Under the pieces are notes generated by a model that saw only the letters and a list, made by a program, of their open reading frames with translations, searched no databases and was not told the DNA's origin. Of a stretch of DNA of 64,000 nucleotides, positions 28,601 through 40,425 are shown piece by piece. A program made the translations under genes and the position numbers. The first letter of the stretch is position 1. Each line of letters begins with the position of its first letter. Source of the stretch: Ficedula albicollis (Eukaryota; Chordata; Aves; Passeriformes; Muscicapidae); contig NC_021671.1 of assembly GCF_000247815.1 (NCBI RefSeq), positions 27,375,162 to 27,439,161 of the forward strand, given 5' to 3'.

Positions 28601-31600
28601 AGTTTACTCTTAAAAAAAAAAGTGAACCTACCTGTTTCTGCTAAGTGTTTTAAATTGGGATGCGCTCTTAAGAGGCATGTTGTAAAAGTGGATCTGAAAG
28701 TTTTGGTAGACTATTCCAGGAGATTTTTCTTCCTCTCTTTGGAGTAAACTTTTGAAGAATTAATGATATTGCTTTGGAAAGGCTGCTTCCAGTACAACCC
28801 ATTTACATAAACCAATCTTTGCTAAAAAATGTTTATTTTGTTTAGCAAATGTATTAAATCATCTGGTCTAATTTTGCACTGTTCATGGATGTTTTCATTA
28901 GCCTTTGAAGTACTGGAGACATTCCTGAAAAGGCTTAATTCTGAGCCTAAGCTCAGAATAGATACCAGAAAGCATACAACTCTTGCTCTGGAGGTTATCT
29001 AACAGCCTCACTTGGCTTGCTAAAGCTCTGATTGTCCAGCTTTTGTGTCCTCTGCAGATGGTTTGGGATACTCTGTTTCTCCATGCACTGTGTCAGAATA
29101 ATGAAATAATCTGCAGGTCCAGATGCATCCTATTCCAATGCCTCAATTTCCCTTTAGTGCTGCCTCAGGTAATCTTACTATGGTTCCTGTTTCTTCCATA
29201 GAGGCTTTCTTAAAGGTCTTTTTCTGCTCAGATTTCCTGGTTCATTGTTCTACAGTTATTTTCCTCCTTGAGCCCAGATTGTGCCAGGAGGGCCTCTGTG
29301 CAGTTCTTTGCCCACCTTGTCTATCTCCTTGCATGCATCCCTATTGAGAAGTTACAGGGAGCAACACAGGGAACTCCAAATGAGTTCTTGTGCCCTAACA
29401 GAAACTTTGCCTTCCTCTTTCCCACAGTCTGCTCTGGTCATCTGATTCCCAGCTGACCAGATCAGCTGTTGCTGTGTGGAGCCTTATACAGGAAGGATAA
29501 ATTGACCCTTGCTTCCTTTGAAGATCCCACTGCTTTGGGTGTTTGGAAAACTACAACAAACAAAGCCTGCTTTTATCTCCCTCAAACTGAGCTCAAGTGT
29601 ATGACTGAAAGGATTATGCCGCACTAGGTTACTAAATGTATATTTGCATGACACTCTTGCACTAAAAGGAAAAACACAATGATAGCTATCTCCAGTAATG
29701 ACAGGAGTACCTTCTTTTAGTGGACATCAGTGCCAAAACTTTATTTTAGTACCTTCAAAGTGATTAGTACAGAAAACAGTGCTGCAGCTGTCTTGGCAGG
29801 CTGTGCTAGGAAGAAGTGCAGTTCCTAATTTAGTGTGTATCTGATTGATGCATTTGAAAGTGGCAATTCAGCCTGGCAGCAAAAGAGGATTGAAAGCTGG
29901 TGCTGAGCACAGTAGGGTTTAGCTTATGGTAGCTCAGGGCTACTTTTTTCTGTACAAAGGGGAAATGTTAGTGTGTTTTCCCTGTGCCCTCAGAGAAATG
30001 GATTGCAGAATGGTCAGTGTTGTAGCCTGGCTGCTTGTTGCTAGAAGGAATTGGAAAATCAAGGTATATTTTGAAATAGGCGCCTTGCTGTCTTTGAGGC
30101 TTTGGAACTTTAACTGGCCTAGCCGTGGAGCAAGTACTGTACCTGGGAGAACCACCTGAAAATGTTCCCAAACAGCATTATTTTGGTCTGTCCAGGTCTG
30201 GTTTAGATTTTGGATTATCTAAATAATGATCTCATGCTTAGGCTGGGAAGCTTTTGTGAGGGCACTGGTGGCTATTGGGTCACTTCAAATAAAACTTAAA
30301 ATCTGGAAGCTTGTTCTTGCAGGCACACGGTTTGCAGGAGGATACAATAAAGCTGTTTTATAGAGACAGCAAGAGCCCGAGGGAAGCGTGTTCCTTTGGC
30401 CTCTTGCTGGAGACTCACAGGTAAAAGATTGCATTGAGTGTGTGCTGAGCCTGCCAAACCCCAGGAATTGTGGTTATTGCTGCAGAGCAAGATGTATCTC
30501 CTTGATTGGGATAAATCTGGAATTGCAGTGGTGTTGCTGTGTCTAATCATTGCTCTGTGTGCTGTTGCCTTGACACTTGGCTATTTGACTGCAGCCAGGA
30601 CAATTGTGTAAAAAGCTTGGTGAAAAACAGATTTAATACAAGTTAAAACTTTCCTTGGGTGACAGGGGGTGTGTGCTATGTTAAGGCTCCTGCATTCTTT
30701 ATATTACAGCTCTTTTTGTAGTTATAACAGACCTAGTTAGGTTTAAGTTTGCTGTTCTGCAAATGGAACTATTGCTGGCAGAGGAGGATAGATAGACTTT
30801 CATTGCATGCATGGAGTGGTAAACACTTGTGACCTTTCTAGGTTTGTAACATACACCAATGGAAAGCTTGGAAAAGCCTTGGCTGTCTTTTTGCTTCACT
30901 AAAAATGTTTTCTTAAATTTTTTTTTCACTAGTGACAAATGCCTGTTTAATGGAAAACTATTTGATGCATGTTGACCTTAAAGCAAAGGGTTAAGCTGTC
31001 TCATGGGGCTGCCTTTTGTCCTGGAAAGAATCAGCAGTGAAAGTTAGGCTGTCAGCTTTGTTTGCATTTTCCAGCTATTGTGCACTTGCCAGCATCTTTT
31101 AAATGTTTTAAAAGTAGCTTTTGTATTTTTCTAATGCATAATATTTGTATGCAGTGGTTTTTGTGAGGATGCCAGAACAGCCATATAGTTAATATTTAAT
31201 AAGAATAGTAAAGATTTCTTGTTCTCAACAGGCTAAGTTCTGATCTAAAGGAAGTGAAATTGCCATTTTAAATTATTTATGAAATGCTGCACATAAGGAG
31301 ATATGGCTTGTTTGCTTTATTATATGTAGATGGCAGGAGTAAAGGTCTCAGTTTAGTTAAGACATAAATTATATGGGTGGGTTTTAGGCATGATAAAAAC
31401 CTAAGTAATCCTACTTTTATGACTGTGGGGGATATATTCTTATGCAAGATGTGGATAAGCTGGGCACCACAGCTGTAGTACAGGCTGGATGATGGAAATT
31501 TTCCTGTCACTCCATACTTCAGCTGACTCAATTTTTGGAGACCTAGCTTTGTAACCCTTTATCTGAAAAGCATGAGCCATTTGCTTGGAAGTCTTAATAA

Positions 31601-31636
31601 TGGAACTGTCACTTGTGCTAAGAAATATTTTTTAAG
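25606..31636 (+). other. Intron-like sequence, no supported exon
   Basis: The sequence is mostly T/G-rich. The segment at 25.85-26.45 kb is less AT-rich and G-biased, with an AP-1 consensus TGAGTCA at 26,391-26,397; a 149-codon minus frame there is low-complexity and unrecognised. At 29.05-29.18 kb several splice-like boundaries cluster ('cctctgcag|atgg', 'aatctgcag|gtcc', 'gcctcag|gtaatc'), but no peptide could be assigned. Confidence 0.45.
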
Positions 31637-31693
31637 ATGGCGGACATGTCTGTCAACTCTCATGGGAACATGAATTTCCCTTATGCTTTACTG
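31637..31693 (+). other. Candidate coding first exon over a YY1-like motif, unconfirmed
   Basis: An 'aagatggcggac' YY1-type motif places an ATG at 31,637. The frame stays open for 19 codons, starting Met-Ala-Asp-Met-Ser-Val, up to a plausible donor 'ctg|gtatga' at 31,693|31,694. A T-rich stretch ending 'ttttttaag' precedes it and could act as a weak acceptor. The CpG inside otherwise AT-rich DNA is unusual. I do not recognise the peptide. It may be a chance motif. Confidence 0.15.
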
Positions 31694-32651
31694 GTATGAA
31701 AAGAGAAATGATTGTTCGTACATCTATAACTTCAGTGTAAGGGGGAAGAAAGTGAAGCAGGTGGGGTTGATTCTTAGAGCATCTAAGGAAACACACAAGA
31801 AATATTCTTTCCTATTTGTTCAGATGCAAAAGGGACTAGGGAAGAAGAGAAAAGAGGTAGTGAGGTGTTGAAGGTAAAGGGGACTAAAGTTAAGAATAAA
31901 AAAAAGAAACCAGTGCGGGTATCCCTCTGTCCCTAGACATAAAGCTTCAAGTGTAAGTCCTTGGGTGTCCAGTCACTTGAGACACCCTGTATCTGTCCCT
32001 TCTCCCCTCCCTCACTATTACTGTTCAATTTCTGATGTGTGGAATGAAGAGTTTTAAAACAGGAGAAATGTGAAAATTTCTGAAGATTCTCAAGTAGGGG
32101 CTTACTTACAGTAAGGGCCCAGTATTTGAGGAGTTAGCTCTCTGGAAAGAGAGGGCTTTCTTTCAGCATTACCATTTTCACAGCTGTTTGGTTTTATTGT
32201 GTTTGGTTGTTGTGGTTTCTGTTTGTTTGTTTTCCCTGGGCACCACAGCTCTTTTCAGGGATAGTAAATATTTATTTCAAAGCTGAGTCTGTGCTAATGA
32301 TGGGAGACATGTACTGAGATGGCCTTTACCCAGCTCACTGTAGACCTTTAAATGTAATGCTGGTCTGGTGAGAAGCTCCTGTAGTTTTTAGAGCATTAAA
32401 AGAAAAAAAAAGAGCAAGATTGCCTGGCAGGCAAATACAGGCTGTACATGAGAGGAATAATACTTCTTTAAAGTGAAAAGCTCAGACGTGCTTTTCAACA
32501 TACCTCAACTTTGCAGTTTACTTTTGATGTTGGGATTTTCTTTTACTTCCTGCTGGTAATTTACTTTTTTGCTTATTGTGCTCCAAACAAGAAACTAAGT
32601 TGTCTTTTATAAGCTTGAGTGTATTTGGGGTGAAAATGCATTGTTTTATTT
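31694..32651 (+). other. Intron-like sequence, nothing recognised
   Basis: T/G-rich sequence with no supported gene, RNA or element. Confidence 0.5.
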
Positions 32652-32794
32652 AAAAACAAATGAGTATATTCTGCAACTTTTAATGTAAATGATTCAAACT
32701 CACCTCTTTGCAAATGAGGAGAAAAAACAAATGAGTATATTCTGCAACTTTTAATGTAAATGATTCAAACTCACGTCTTTGCAGATGAGGAGAG
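32652..32794. repeat. Two-copy tandem duplication, period 71 bp, ending at a C run
   Basis: The unit containing 'caaatgagtatattctgcaa' at about 32,657 recurs 71 bp later. The copies differ at two positions ('cacctctttgcaaatg' versus 'cacgtctttgcagatg'). The second copy runs directly into the C28 tract at 32,796. Confidence 0.95.
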
Positions 32795-32795
32795 G

Positions 32796-32823
32796 CCCCC
32801 CCCCCCCCCCCCCCCCCCCCCCC
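32796..32823. repeat. C28 homopolymer
   Basis: A pure run of 28 C residues sits between 'gatgaggagagg' and 'ggagaaattc'. The flanks share 'ggaga', so the tract looks inserted into a G/A-rich site at the end of a tandem duplication. It resembles the far longer C runs at 11.8 and 13.6 kb and the C59 run at 58.3 kb. Confidence 0.97.
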
Positions 32824-33254
32824 GGAGAAATTCAAAGTAGAACCCATTGAAGTTATGCTCCATAAAAAAAAAAACCCAAGTTCCTGCTTTTATATTGCAT
32901 CTCAGTGGGTTTGCAATTCTCCCTTCCTCTGTTTTCTGTTAAAATAAACCCATTCTGAAGCCCTTGGTGCGTGCTTGTGTCTGGCTGGCTGTTTTCCACT
33001 TCTGTGGAAGGTGAGCTTTCAAAATAGTAGTTCAAGGCACAAACATTATATTTGTGTTCAAATAATGCCACCTCTAAAAATTATTCTGCTTTATGAGTCT
33101 GTTATTTTTTTAGTTTGGGCAAGATAAAATGAATCCTTGCTATGAGAGATTTTGTTTTTCTTTAATTTTTAGAGTATAAGGTGGTCTTTGTAAATAGACA
33201 TGAATATTATCAAATATGTTATTGCAATATTAAAAAGGCTTTGAAATAGAGCTT
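32824..33254 (+). other. Intron-like sequence, nothing recognised
   Basis: AT-rich sequence with no recognised feature before the large tandem duplication. Confidence 0.5.
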
Positions 33255-34121
33255 GTGAGTTAATTTTCTACAGTTGTTGTGCCTTTCATGAAATGTCTTT
33301 AATGAAAGACATGACAGTAGATGTGTGCATGGTGATACTAGTGGATCTGGAGAGAATTACTGGATTTTTTTTGTGTTATGAAACATATGAATTAGACTTG
33401 ACAATTTCTTTTAAGCTGTTTCCTTTTGGGGCAATAAAGATGTGATTGTATACTGTGGGCTCATGTATGTGTACACAAACATATAAAACCTTTTGTGAAA
33501 ACAAATTGCGTGTTGTAGATACCAAGGATGTAGGTGTTCAGAAGAGAAAAAGAAATGTGAGATGTGTCACTGTTTAAAGTCTCCATATTTGTATTCTAAG
33601 TACCCCTTTCCACTTCCCTTATTTGAATACACCACTTTTACTTCTGAAATAATTCCTCCATTTCCCAGATGATAAAGTGTCTTTGGTTTTGTTTTGCATG
33701 CATTTTTTTTATGTTGTTTCCCATGTGCACTTCAGAAAAAGCAAATGTCCTTAATAAAAGAAACAGCCAATTTCTGAGTCGTGTCTGGTTGAATCCACAT
33801 TTGGGTTTTTCTGCTTCTTTGTCTGAGCTTCTGAGGAACCTGTTTCTTTCCTGGGTTTCATGCTCAGGAGCCTTTGATAGGCAATGTTTGCAGTTCTCTG
33901 CTGTCCTTTCTTGTCTGAATTTTGAGACCTCTCCCTGGCTTTTAGCATACTCTATTGGTTTTGTCCTTTTGTAGGAAGCCTTGTTATTTCCTTCAGTTTG
34001 GAGGAAAAGCCTGTCTCTTTTCTAGGAGCCTTTCTGTTCAGGACTGCTTCAAAGCCCATTTATCACCTGGTAAACTGACTGCAGAAATTATCTGACTTAA
34101 GGTCTTAAGTGGGTTCTTTTT

Positions 34122-34245
34122 GTTAAAACTTAACTTTGTGTATGCTTGTGATTGTTCAAAGTGCCAAAATGAGTTTGCTTCTAGTTAAAACTTAACTTTG
34201 TGTATGCTTGTGATTCTTCAAAGTGCCAAAATGAGTCTGCTTCTG
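34122..34245. repeat. Nested tandem duplication, period 62 bp (copy A only)
   Basis: The unit 'gttaaaacttaactttgtgt' onwards occurs at 34,122 and 34,184 with a few substitutions. Copy B of the large repeat has a single unit that matches the second of these ('gattcttcaaag', 'gagtctgcttctgg'). Confidence 0.95.
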
Positions 34246-34405
34246 GAGAATGAAGTATTGAAACACTCATGATATTGAGCCAAACACAAATCCCTCTAGT
34301 TTTACTCTACTTATATGCAGAATAATTTCAGAATATGCTCTTCTTTCAGTGGAACCTTTGGGGTTTTTTTGTTGGGATGTGTGCTTTTTTTCCTTTGATT
34401 GTTTA

Positions 34406-34601
34406 TTTGTGGTTTTTGTTAGTGTGGATTTTTATAATTTTTCTTTTTTTTGTGTGATGGTAAGAAAGGAAATAAGTACTGTTCTTGCTAGGTTTTGCCT
34501 CTTTTTGTGGTTTTTGTTAGTGTGGATTTTTATAAGTTTTCTTTTTTTTGTGTGATGGTGAGAAAGGAAATAAGTACTGTTCTTGCTATGTTTTGCCTCT
34601 C
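34406..34601. repeat. Nested tandem duplication, period 98 bp (copy A only)
   Basis: The unit 'tttgtggtttttgttagtgt' onwards occurs at 34,406 and 34,504 with a few substitutions. Copy B has one unit whose body matches the first ('ataattttt', 'gatggtaag') and whose tail continues like the second ('cttgtttcaagg'), as expected from collapse of two units into one or from expansion of one into two. Confidence 0.93.
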
Positions 34602-34626
34602 CTTGTTTCAAGGAGTTAAAGTTTCT

Positions 34627-35838
34627 GTGAGTTAATTTTCTACAGTTGTTGTGCCTTTCATGAAATGTCTTTAATGAAAGACATGACAGTAGATGTGTGC
34701 ATGGTGATACTAGTGGATCTGGAGAGAATTACTGGATTTTTTTTGTGTTATGAAACATATGAATTAGACTTGACAATTTCTTTTAAGCTGTTTCCTTTTG
34801 GGGCAATAAAGATGTGATTGTATACTGTGGGCTCATGTATGTGTACACAAACATATAAAACCTTTTGTGAAAACAAATTGCGTGTTGTAGATACCAAGGA
34901 TGTAGGTGTTCAGAAGAGAAAAAGAAATGTGAGATGTGTCACTGTTTAAAGTCTCCATATTTGTATTCTAAGTACCCCTTTCCACTTCCCTTATTTGAAT
35001 ACACCACTTTTACTTCTGAAATAATTCCTCCATTTCCCAGATGATAAAGTGTCTTTGGTTTTGTTTTGCATGCATTTTTTTTATGTTGTTTCCCATGTGC
35101 ACTTCAGAAAAAGCAAATGTCCTTAATAAAAGAAACAGCCAATTTCTGAGTCGTGTCTGGTTGAATCCACATTTGGGTTTTTCTGCTTCTTTGTCTGAGC
35201 TTCTGAGGAACCTGTTTCTTTCCTGGGTTTCATGCTCAGGAGCCTTTGATAGGCAATGTTTGCAGTTCTCTGCTGTCCTTTCTTGTCTGAATTTTGAGAC
35301 CTCTCCCTGGCTTTTAGCATACTCTATTGGTTTTGTCCTTTTGTAGGAAGCCTTGTTATTTCCTTCAGTTTGGAGGAAAAGCCTATCTCTTTTCTAGGAG
35401 CCTTTCTGTTCAGGACTGCTTCAAAGCCCATTTATCACCTGGTAAACTGACTGCAGAAATTATCTGACTTAAGGTCTTAAGTGGGTTCTTTTTGTTAAAA
35501 CTTAACTTTGTGTATGCTTGTGATTCTTCAAAGTGCCAAAATGAGTCTGCTTCTGGAGAATGAAGTATTGAAACACTCATGATATTGAGCCAAACACAAA
35601 TCCCTCTAGTTTTACTCTACTTATATGCAGAATAATTTCAGAATATGCTCTTCTTTCAGTGGAACCTTTGGGGTTTTTTTGTTGGGATGTGTGCTTTTTT
35701 TCCTTTGATTGTTTATTTGTGGTTTTTGTTAGTGTGGATTTTTATAATTTTTCTTTTTTTTGTGTGATGGTAAGAAAGGAAATAAGTACTGTTCTTGCTA
35801 GGTTTTGCCTCTTCTTGTTTCAAGGAGTTAAAGTTTCT
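34627..35838. repeat. Large tandem duplication, copy B (1,212 bp)
   Basis: This is the second head-to-tail copy of 33,255-34,626. The length difference of 160 bp equals exactly one 62-bp unit plus one 98-bp unit, so outside those two units the copies are collinear. The pattern fits two alleles of one locus placed in tandem by the assembler, or a very recent real duplication followed by repeat-unit contraction. Confidence 0.97.
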
Positions 35839-38804
35839 AGCTTAAATATCTTTCTGATTAAAAAAGCATCCTAGAGAAAGGATAATAAATTGTTCTAAAA
35901 TGGTTAATAATTAGCAAGCTGTACTTTCCAGCTAAAAATAGTATTGTCCATTTAGCAAATGCTTTTCTTGTATGTCTTAGTACTCCTGAATATTTTTGAC
36001 TAGTTGCAGGTGCATGCAGACTTGTGTTGTCCTTGAGGTCTCTGCATGCTTTCTGTGTTCTAATGTGGGTCATGCATTTACTAGTTCTGATATAATAAAA
36101 ACATTTGTGATGGAAAAGTAGTAAGTAAGTAAAGACCTACACTTGGGTACGGAAGGGAGGCAGGGAAAAAGCAAAACCTTAAAAATGGTGCAAAAGAGTG
36201 ATTTATCAGAGCATATAATGTCATGGATTTGGACTTTAATTTCATACTTCAACTATTTAAAACATTGGAAGAATTAAATACATGGCAATGTTAATCAGCT
36301 TAAGTGTACATTTAAAAATTAAACCCAGGAGAATGCTTAGACCCAGTTCCTTAGATTGTTTGTTAGGACCTTTACTGGGAGGTGCTGTTCCCTGCATGAA
36401 GAGAACTCTTTCTGAAACTGAGCAATCTGGAGAATATTGGGGCATCAGGATGTGTGAGAAACTAAGAGAAGTAAGGATTGTTTTTCTTGTTGGTTCTGCA
36501 GAAGTCCCTGAAGGCTCCTGTTGCAGCTCAGTATTAGTTCAAAGGATGCCTCCCTGATATAAAGTGTTTTGTTCTCTTGATTAGCAATATTGCCATTTAC
36601 AGCAGTGCTAACATTAGACTCATCACCTACTACAGTGATATATGATAAAAGCCCAATCAGTAGAAGCAACTGCTCAGATAGTAATAACTCCTTCCTACAG
36701 TGCCATATTTATAACATTGATGACCTGGAGTAATGTGACTCTTGGACTGATATTGCTGCAGTAGAGATGAATATAAATGAGGAAGGAAGGAAGCATTGCC
36801 TGCATAAAGAAAATATGTTCTAAAATCAATACAAGGTTTCCACTCCTTTGTGTTTTCTGAATCTTGTGGCACTGTGAACTACCGTGTCATTTAGTAAGAG
36901 GTATAAAGCTGCTCAAGTATGGTAAAATAAATTATTAGAGCTTAGAATGGAGCTGTGGTGATTTTCTTGACAGTTACTGCCCTTTATTGCACTTATGAAA
37001 AAAACCCCCTGTTTTAATCTTAGAGGATGAATCCCACACAATGTATTGTGATGGTACATATAGATGTTACCGTTCTTCTGTGTGTATAAAAAGGAAAAAA
37101 AAAATCTCTTGGAGATTTCAGGATGTGCCTCTGATGTAATGTCTGCTTCTTGTGTGTGCATGTTTAAAGCTTTCATATTGTAATGCATCCTGTATGCTGC
37201 TGTTATGCATTGTGGAAAGCAACTTCACTCTCTCCGTTACTGCTACAGCTTTCTAACATCTTACAGAGTTTGCCTTTGTGTTCTCCAGCAGCAATACTGT
37301 CTGTGAAGCATCCTTCCTTTTAACTGGTATTATACACTAGCTGAGTCTGCTCCAAGGGAAAAGTGTTGCTCTCATTTCTCCAGTCATCAGGCTTGTTACT
37401 GAGAAAGTGGAGCTTGACAAGTGTCTCCTGGTGGCAAGTAAACATCTGTTCATTGAAATTTTTGAGTCTGTAACCAAGTTGTTCTTAATTTTGTGTTTTG
37501 TTTTTTTTTTTTTTGTCTTGAGACAAATCTAAGACACCAAAAATGAAGGAAGGACGCTCATTGGGATCTAGCATGCAGGTTGTACTTCTCAAGAACGAGT
37601 TTAAATTGGTTTAAATCTTGAGAGTAAATGGCAAAAGGCAGAGTTTCAGTTACTACATCAGGTCATCTGGGCATCTTAGAGCTGAAAATGGCATGCAACT
37701 AATAGCTTTGCTTTCCCAAGAGACCTTGAAGAACAGAGTGACTAAAAGAATAAAATTGTTAGATATTTAGGTAGCAATTGTATTTTTGTTACAAAACGAT
37801 ATTATTAATATTTATTTTGGTGTTCTGACTGTGCCAAAGTTCGTAAATTGTAAGAAGGCAGCTATTTAGCTATTCATGCCCAGTTCGTAGGAGGATCAGC
37901 CATTATGCATACAGTTGGTATCAGATGAATTAAAGCTTTGTAGAAACAGACGTGTGGTGCCCCACCCCAGTCCAGTATGTAAATAATTTAATACATTCAA
38001 GGATTCTTGTAATTTTGACCTTGGGAGATTAGCTAGGTCAGTACTGGGCATGCTTGATGACTTACCAAGGAAGCAAATGCTGGTGAATTGCTGTCTGTTT
38101 CCTGATCTGGTTCAGCTGGAGGAGGTTTTTTCGTATACAATGTGAACAGAGAGTCCTAGATAGGATAACTGACTTAGCCAGGGTCCCTGAAACCTAGTGG
38201 TGACAGTGAAAACTAGAATTTGTCTAGTGAATGCTCTCATTAAGATGAGGTTTTCTGATAAAACTGATAACCTAAAATGGAGGTTTTAATCTTTCAGCAC
38301 CATCTGTGCAGGGCAGCAGCAGGTGGTCTGTCCATGCAGAGGACTGGCAGAAGTGGCTGGGGGTGCTGCAGGGTGGGTGGAGCTCTGGTGGCAGTGAAAG
38401 CACTCTGCAGTTATTTGCCTGCTATCACCTTCTCCCTACCTGATTTCCATTCAGCCATTATCCAGATGTTGGTGTTGTGAAGTCTATACTTAGAAGACAA
38501 GTTAAGAAAAGACATATCTTTGCCTATTATTGTAAGACTACTTAGTGTGTTCAGGCTGAGATTTCAGATCAGCTGCAAGTATCTTAATTTCTCATGTTTA
38601 CTACTGTCACTTTCTTTCAAAGGCTCAGGCAAGTAGCACAGCTTAAGTATAGGATGTCTAGCTTTGACTCTCGAGGTTTGCCACGGTAAGTGATGTGATA
38701 CTCTAATTGCTTCTTGTATCAAAGTTGCATCCATGTATCAAAGTTACTACACCATTCTTACCTCACACATTATTTGTCTATCTTCAACTGTACTTGGATG
38801 CCTG
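35839..38804 (+). other. Intron-like sequence, nothing recognised
   Basis: T-rich with scattered short frames on both strands. No gene, RNA or mobile element was recognised. Confidence 0.5.
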
Positions 38805-38920
38805 CATGTGATATCTCTTGTGGTTGGTGATGAGGTGATACATAGCTCAATTGTAACATCATGTGATATCTCTTGTGGTTGGTGATGAGGTAATACACAG
38901 CTCAATTGTAACACCATGTG
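38805..38920. repeat. Two-copy tandem duplication, period 55 bp
   Basis: The unit 'catgtgatatctcttgtggt' at 38,805 recurs at 38,860 and is followed by the first six bases of a third copy. Only about three substitutions separate the copies ('gtgatacata' versus 'gtaatacaca', 'acatcatg' versus 'acaccatg'). Confidence 0.95.
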
Positions 38921-40344
38921 GAAAAACACTGGAAAAAGCAGAGAATGCTTGTATGGAAAATAACTAAGTTTTCCCTTCTCCAAAATCAAGTAGTTGATTT
39001 TAACTTGCAAATTTAAGCAAATTTAAGCTACTACTTTTTAGCTGTTTTTATTTGGGGGAGCAGCATATCTTTGGGCTTGTGGATTACCTTGAGACCTCTC
39101 TGCTAGATGAGCATCTTAGAGTTATGCAGTTTGTTGTTTTAATTGTAGTGCCTACAGTATTGGAGTCTGCACTGGATGGGGGAGCAGTCCAATGCTGCTT
39201 CTGTGCAGATGCTGTGCAGGGCTGGTGAGGAGTCTCTGGCTTTACTCACATTTTAGGTAGTGCTATTCAGACTTCATTTTTTTTGTCTTGTGACTGTTCA
39301 TGATTTCACTGGCTCAAATGCAGGTTTTATGTGTTGGGGCATGCTGAAGTGTATGTATCACCAGCTATGCTTACAAAGGTGTTTTTTCCATAGAAGAGGA
39401 CAGGGAAGACATTGCTTTGAGCAAAGCAGAAACTGACAGGGTTGAACAGTGTCAGAATAGCAATGAAACGCCTCTAATTTTGAGGTTGAGGGCTCTGATT
39501 GCTTTCTATACCTTTAGATGCTCTCACAAGAGTTGAAATAGAACAAAAAATGAAAAACTGGTTAAAAAATTGAGTTCTATTTAACAGCATATTTATTAAA
39601 GGTAGTTTGCCAGTCATGATAGTTTTGAAAACAATAAAACCATGAAGCCTCCAAACTCTTGGGAAAATTTATCATGCTTAAAAAGCTAGACAAAGACACT
39701 AATTCTCTGTCCTTCTAGGAGCAAAGACTATATAATCTGACAAAAAATGAGCATACTATAATCTAATATGTCACTTTTGGTGTAATAAGAAAGCTATTCC
39801 ATGCTCTACTTGCTTTCATGCTATTAATAAGGGGCTGCCACATTATATTACTTTGTTCCTGAGCTGTGACTCAAATTTTTCACCCTTCAAGCAGGCCAAA
39901 TGCAGTGATCTGATGCCCACTACATTTATTTCATGTACAAAGTCAGATGAAGTGACACAATAGCTGCAGGTTATGAAACTTTTGACATTTCAAGAGGATG
40001 CAACAAAAGGCATCAGACTTTGACAGCTAGTGAGCTACATCAGAAATGTCTAACAGAATGTGAAGGTTGCTCTGTAATTTGATGGAATAAATGGAATGCC
40101 AGTAATTTGCTGTGTGCTAACATTTTTAATGGAAGCATATATCTAAATATGTAGAAAGCATATCCCACCCAGAGAGCATCTGAACCCAAATCAGTTGGAC
40201 CATAAGTGAGGATTGCCAGCTGCCATGTTCTTGCTGACCTTTGGGCATTTGTTAGCACCTGCTGTCAGTGTGGATAGCTTGGTCTGCTGTTTTGTTTCAA
40301 CCAAGTCTGGTTTTCTTAAGGCTGTTATGATAAGATGTGAGGTT
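38921..40344 (+). other. Non-coding sequence, nothing recognised
   Basis: No supported feature. From about 39.4 kb the + strand becomes locally more A-rich than the intron-like DNA to the left. Confidence 0.45.
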
Positions 40345-40425
40345 ATAGAATCATTTAGGCTGAAAAAGATCGTAGAGTCCAGTGATTGACCTTCCACTGC
40401 CAAGTCCACTACTGAACTGTAGTAC
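40345..40425 (-). mobile_element. CR1 LINE 3' end fragment, antisense, degenerate
   Basis: The sequence 'atagaatcatttaggctgaa' and the following 'gatcgtagagtcc' and 'ccactgccaagtccactact' match the reverse complement of the common avian CR1 3' end. It is short and diverged, with no coding capacity. Confidence 0.8.

Larger units (their letters stand above)
33255..34626. repeat. Large tandem duplication, copy A (1,372 bp)
   Basis: Copy A starts 'gtgagttaattttctacagt' and ends 'ggagttaaagtttct'. It is repeated head-to-tail as copy B at 34,627-35,838. In the shared parts I see almost no differences, one being 'gcctgtctc' versus 'gcctatctc'. Copy A carries two extra internal tandem units, of 62 bp (34,122-34,245) and 98 bp (34,406-34,601), that copy B lacks. 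The 101-codon open frame found identically in both copies is a consequence of the duplication and has no recognised homology. Confidence 0.97.

Noticed and set aside
33669..35346. Identical 101-codon frames at two positions, which could suggest a duplicated gene
   Set aside because: The identity comes from the 1.3-kb tandem duplication of non-coding DNA. The peptide has no recognisable domain, and the flanking sequence is equally conserved between copies.
36719..36760. TGATGA and CTGA words resembling C/D snoRNA boxes
   Set aside because: There is no terminal stem, and box spacing and order do not fit a snoRNA.
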